From assembly GCA_017516885.1 (NCBI GenBank), contig JAFXAR010000046.1, positions 1 to 43,386 on the forward strand: a DNA stretch of 43,386 bases, read 5' to 3'. The position numbers and the translations under genes are program-made. A model generated the notes under the pieces. The model did not search any database. It saw only the letters and a program-made list of their open reading frames with translations, and was not told where the DNA came from. The DNA comes from Bacteroidaceae bacterium. Lineage in GTDB: Bacteria > Bacteroidota > Bacteroidia > Bacteroidales > Bacteroidaceae. Position 1 is the first letter of the stretch, and every line of letters starts with the position of its first letter. Shown here piece by piece: positions 41,832 to 43,386 of this stretch.

Positions 41832-42884
41832 ATGAAAAGATTTTTTAATTTTTCTGTGCTTTTTGCAGCATCGTTCCTTTTCGCTGCCTGCTCCGAAGAT
41901 GAACCGTCGGCAGAACCTGCCAATCCTAATTCAAGAAATGTCTGCTATGTGCTGAATTCCGGTGACTGGAAAAGCAATAACTCGTCGCTGACTATGTACG
42001 ATGTGGAGAGTGGGGAAGTGGTGCAGAACTATTTTGAACTGCAGAATGGACGCTGTCTTGGCAATACTGCCAATGACATGATTGTTTACGGCGGCAAAAT
42101 GTATATTGCAGTAGCCGGTGAATCAACCATTGAGGTGACAACGCTTGATGCAATATCGGTGGGGCAGATAAAGTGCGATGCCCAGCCGCGTTATCTTGCA
42201 GCGCATGGAGGCAAGGTTTATGCAACATATTATGACGGCCATGTGGCGCGCATTGATACGCTTTCCCTTGAAGTAGAGGCAAAAGTTAAAGTGGGGCGCA
42301 ATCCTGAACAGCTGGCTGTGTGCGGCAACAGGCTGTATGTTGCAAATTCTGGAGGCATGGATTATAATACCGAAATAGGTTATGACAATACAGTTTCAGT
42401 GGTTCTCCTTTCTTCATTTGCCGAAGTAGGGAAACTTCAGGTTGTGATGAATCCTGCAAATGTTGTTTCCGATGGCACTGGCGTCTATGTAGCCTCTTAT
42501 GGCAACTATGCTGACGTGCCGAGCACTTTACAGTATATTTCGCCCGATGGCAGCGTGAAAGTAGTGGAAAAATGCAGTAATATGACTGAGATGTGCTTTA
42601 ATGCCGGGGTGCTTTATGGATTCTTTTCGCAGTACGACGAAAATTGGAATGCGACAGTCTCATACGTTTCGTATAACCCTCAGACAGAAGCTATTGAGTC
42701 GCCATGGATAAAGGAGCAGCAGCTTCCATCGCCTTATAAAATAAGTGCCGCCGGCGAGTATGTGTGCGTAACCTCTTCCGATTATATAAATGATGGAGAT
42801 GCTTACCTATATAATATAGAAGGAGAACTCTTGCACGAGATACCGGCAGGACTCAATCCGGTAAAAGTGGTTTCGCTTAAATAA
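41832..42884 (+). CDS. btuG: BtuG-like surface B12-binding beta-propeller lipoprotein
   Basis: Lipoprotein of 350 residues; signal MKRFFNFSVLFAASFLFAAC with Cys20, then a short Glu/Pro linker (SEDEPSAEPANPN). The rest is a YncE-like seven-bladed beta-propeller; blades repeat patterns such as MIVYGGKMYIAVAGESTIEV, RYLAAHGGKVYATYYDG, QLAVCGNRLYVANSGG and NVVSDGTGVYVASYGNY. In Bacteroides thetaiotaomicron BtuG binds cobalamin very tightly on the surface and caps BtuB. The position 27 bases after btuB under the same riboswitch supports the same role here. Confidence 0.88.
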   Translation: MKRFFNFSVLFAASFLFAACSEDEPSAEPANPNSRNVCYVLNSGDWKSNNSSLTMYDVESGEVVQNYFELQNGRCLGNTANDMIVYGGKMYIAVAGESTIEVTTLDAISVGQIKCDAQPRYLAAHGGKVYATYYDGHVARIDTLSLEVEAKVKVGRNPEQLAVCGNRLYVANSGGMDYNTEIGYDNTVSVVLLSSFAEVGKLQVVMNPANVVSDGTGVYVASYGNYADVPSTLQYISPDGSVKVVEKCSNMTEMCFNAGVLYGFFSQYDENWNATVSYVSYNPQTEAIESPWIKEQQLPSPYKISAAGEYVCVTSSDYINDGDAYLYNIEGELLHEIPAGLNPVKVVSLK

Positions 42885-42902
42885 AATACATTCACTATTT
42901 AT

Positions 42903-42942
42903 AATAATGAGAGTAGACCGATACTGGTTTATTCTCATTATT
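42903..42942 (+). terminator. Candidate terminator after btuG
   Basis: A 10-bp AT-rich stem AATAATGAGA (42903-42912) / TCTCATTATT (42933-42942) with a 20-base loop, 18 bases after the stop. Weak by GC content. Confidence 0.45.
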
Positions 42943-43238
42943 GTAATATTTGGCCGATAATTAGCATAAATGGTCTATTTTTGCAAATTTTTGATAAAAA
43001 AGTATTCACATTCTTTTGTATCTAAAAAATAATGCATACCTTAGTCGGGCAATGGTGATACTAAATCTGCGCTCTTTGTTTTAAAAATCTTTCAGTGCGA
43101 ACAGATTTTTTTGGAGTATAAAAACTTGAAAAAGCAGATTTGATTTGATGTTTTTGACTGAATTTTGTGATAATTGCGCATAAAAACAATGCGTAATTTA
43201 TTTTTCTCAACTTTTTTTGAAAAATTCTTCTTGAAAAG
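42943..43238. other. AT-rich intergenic region upstream of a strong promoter
   Basis: No gene is seen. The last 60 bases contain several A- and T-tracts (43198-43238) that could serve as an UP-like element for the promoter at 43239-43269. Confidence 0.4.
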
Positions 43239-43269
43239 TTTGCCAGTTCAAAAAATCGTTATACCTTTG
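43239..43269 (+). promoter_or_regulatory. Strong promoter at the window end
   Basis: TTTG (43239-43242), 19 bases, then a perfect TACCTTTG (43262-43269), with A/T-tracts before it. The transcript leader begins GCACTCGCTTTCGG and contains AAAGATGATCCTTGACA (near 43307). This resembles the leaders before Bacteroidales 16S rRNA genes, so an rRNA operon may start just outside the window. A hairpin with an eight-T loop, GCATTGA/TCAATGC, lies at about 43358-43379. Confidence 0.6.
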
Positions 43270-43386
43270 CACTCGCTTTCGGGAACGAACGCGTTTCCGG
43301 TCAAGCAAAGATGATCCTTGACAGCATTCCATACAGACAAGCAGTACAACGTACCCGCATTGATTTTTTTTTCAATGCAGGAAAGG

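Noticed and set aside
43311-43386. Partial reading frame beginning MILDSIPYRQAVQ at the window end
   Set aside because: Only 25 codons, not recognised; the same bases fit an rRNA-type leader better.
1-43386. tRNA genes
   Set aside because: No cloverleaf with a GTTCGAATCC-like T-arm was noticed on either strand; a covariance scan would be needed to exclude all.

Overview
The window reads as chromosome of a member of the order Bacteroidales (phylum Bacteroidota). Four things point there. Promoters carry the TAnnTTTG (-7) / TTTG (-33) signals of this phylum. Start codons lack Shine-Dalgarno sequences. The gene families include DUF5103, DUF1460, DUF5689, DUF6359, large TonB-dependent receptors and a BtuB-BtuG pair. 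A 6S-like ncRNA of the Bacteroidales-1 type follows rplT. No phage, integrase, transposase, CRISPR array or tRNA gene was recognised.

Layout. 1-2.4 kb: rplT, the Bacteroidales-1/6S-like RNA and convergent proS. 2.6-9.2 kb: an OmpA-type lipoprotein, a DUF1460 amidase-like protein divergent from a DUF5103 (type IX secretion plug-like) protein, a WecA/MraY-type transferase, and a manC plus RmlD-like reductase pair for surface glycans. 9.3-15.2 kb: dnaK, carboxynorspermidine dehydrogenase, recA behind ten tandem 9-bp repeats, and a secreted C1 peptidase. 15.2-21.6 kb: a BlaI repressor with three AACTA-N7-TAGTT operators, an 862-residue M56 (BlaR1-like) sensor carrying TonB C-terminal and plug-like modules, and an outer-membrane beta-barrel receptor.

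21.6-25.9 kb: a short rhamnose operon (rhaB-rhaD-small lipoprotein), a small helix-turn-helix protein, an AT-rich stretch and a frameshifted pseudogene. 26.0-34.8 kb: TonB-dependent receptor, DUF5689 lipoprotein and an 840-residue multidomain lipoprotein, with ilvC and a secreted endonuclease/exonuclease/phosphatase-fold protein beyond. I infer a surface system that may capture and cut nucleic acids or other phosphodiesters. 35.0-39.3 kb: superoxide dismutase, a PcrA/UvrD helicase and nspC. NspC and the dehydrogenase 26 kb away together supply the carboxyspermidine route to spermidine. 39.6-42.9 kb: cobalamin riboswitch, btuB and a btuG-like beta-propeller lipoprotein. The last 150 bases hold a strong promoter and a leader resembling those in front of Bacteroidales rRNA operons.

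Two themes recur. A short dispersed intergenic repeat (about 40 bp) occurs at least five times, mostly touching start or stop codons. Convergent genes are usually separated by very long perfect palindromes (14-29 bp arms, often with no loop) that probably act as shared terminators.
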